Positions 63,961-64,000 of a DNA stretch of 64,000 nucleotides are shown piece by piece. Location: NCBI GenBank assembly GCA_000499405.2, contig HG738139.1, positions 5,666,616 through 5,730,615 on the forward strand. Direction: 5' to 3'. A program made the position numbers and the translations under genes. The notes below the pieces were generated by a model. It did no database searches and was not told the DNA's origin. It saw only the letters and a program-made list of their open reading frames with translations. Source of the stretch: Onchocerca volvulus. Its lineage: Eukaryota > Nematoda > Chromadorea > Rhabditida > Onchocercidae. Numbering within the stretch: position 1 is the stretch's first letter; each line of letters begins with the position of its first letter.

Positions 63961-64000
63961 TTCTTTTGGATCTTTTTCATTTTAACTACGTTTAAATGAC

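Overview
The window is AT-rich metazoan DNA that reads as a nematode, probably a clade III (filarial/spirurid) species. The clues are short introns beginning GTAAG/GTTTG and ending TTTTCAG, homopolymer-rich non-coding DNA, a nematode-type neuronal/regulatory globin gene, and tight spacing between some genes. The species is an inference; no ribosomal or spliced-leader gene is present to fix it. All protein-coding genes are split, so exons were assembled by hand from reading frame, splice sites and phase. Five models close in frame over their whole length (ORC1, tyrosine phosphatase, globin, PA28-gamma, MITD1).

Layout. 515-12201 (+): NR4A-type nuclear receptor (C. elegans NHR-6 / vertebrate Nurr1 family) with a complete zinc-finger DNA-binding domain; its 5' end is uncertain and probably lies left of the window. 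14990-15061 (-): tRNA-Thr(AGT). 16935-22273 (+): ORC1, the AAA+ subunit of the origin recognition complex, 15 exons, 685 aa. About 24.3-25.65 kb (-): a cluster of exon-like reading frames I could not join. 29267-29464 (+): terminal exon of an unrecognised gene. 29866-31874 (+): a 306-aa single-domain protein tyrosine phosphatase with an intact active site. 33700-47729 (-): a 447-aa globin-domain protein whose second intron is about 8.5 kb; a possible small opposite-strand gene (44927-46001) is interleaved with its 5' exons. 47.7-55.77 kb: no gene seen. 55772-58137 (-): proteasome activator PA28-gamma (PSME3). 59105-60630 (-): MITD1, an ESCRT-III/midbody protein, with a GC-AG intron. 62281 to the right edge (+): part of an unrecognised cysteine-containing protein.

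The genes do not form a pathway. ORC1 (replication licensing), PA28-gamma (nuclear proteasome), MITD1 (abscission), the nuclear receptor and the globin are ordinary single-copy animal genes. PSME3 and MITD1 are tandem on the same strand under 1 kb apart, as are the unknown terminal exon and the phosphatase (about 0.4 kb), spacing compatible with but not proof of nematode operons.

The non-coding DNA holds several strong inverted repeats: a roughly 200-bp fold-back element at 3.2-3.4 kb, pre-miRNA-sized hairpins at 5.8, 24.1 and 28.3 kb, and perfect palindromes at 33.3 and 59.0 kb. These, the GC-AG intron, the interleaved antisense gene and the unresolved 24-25.6 kb cluster are the points most worth checking. 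I found no clear evidence for a wholly new biological system.
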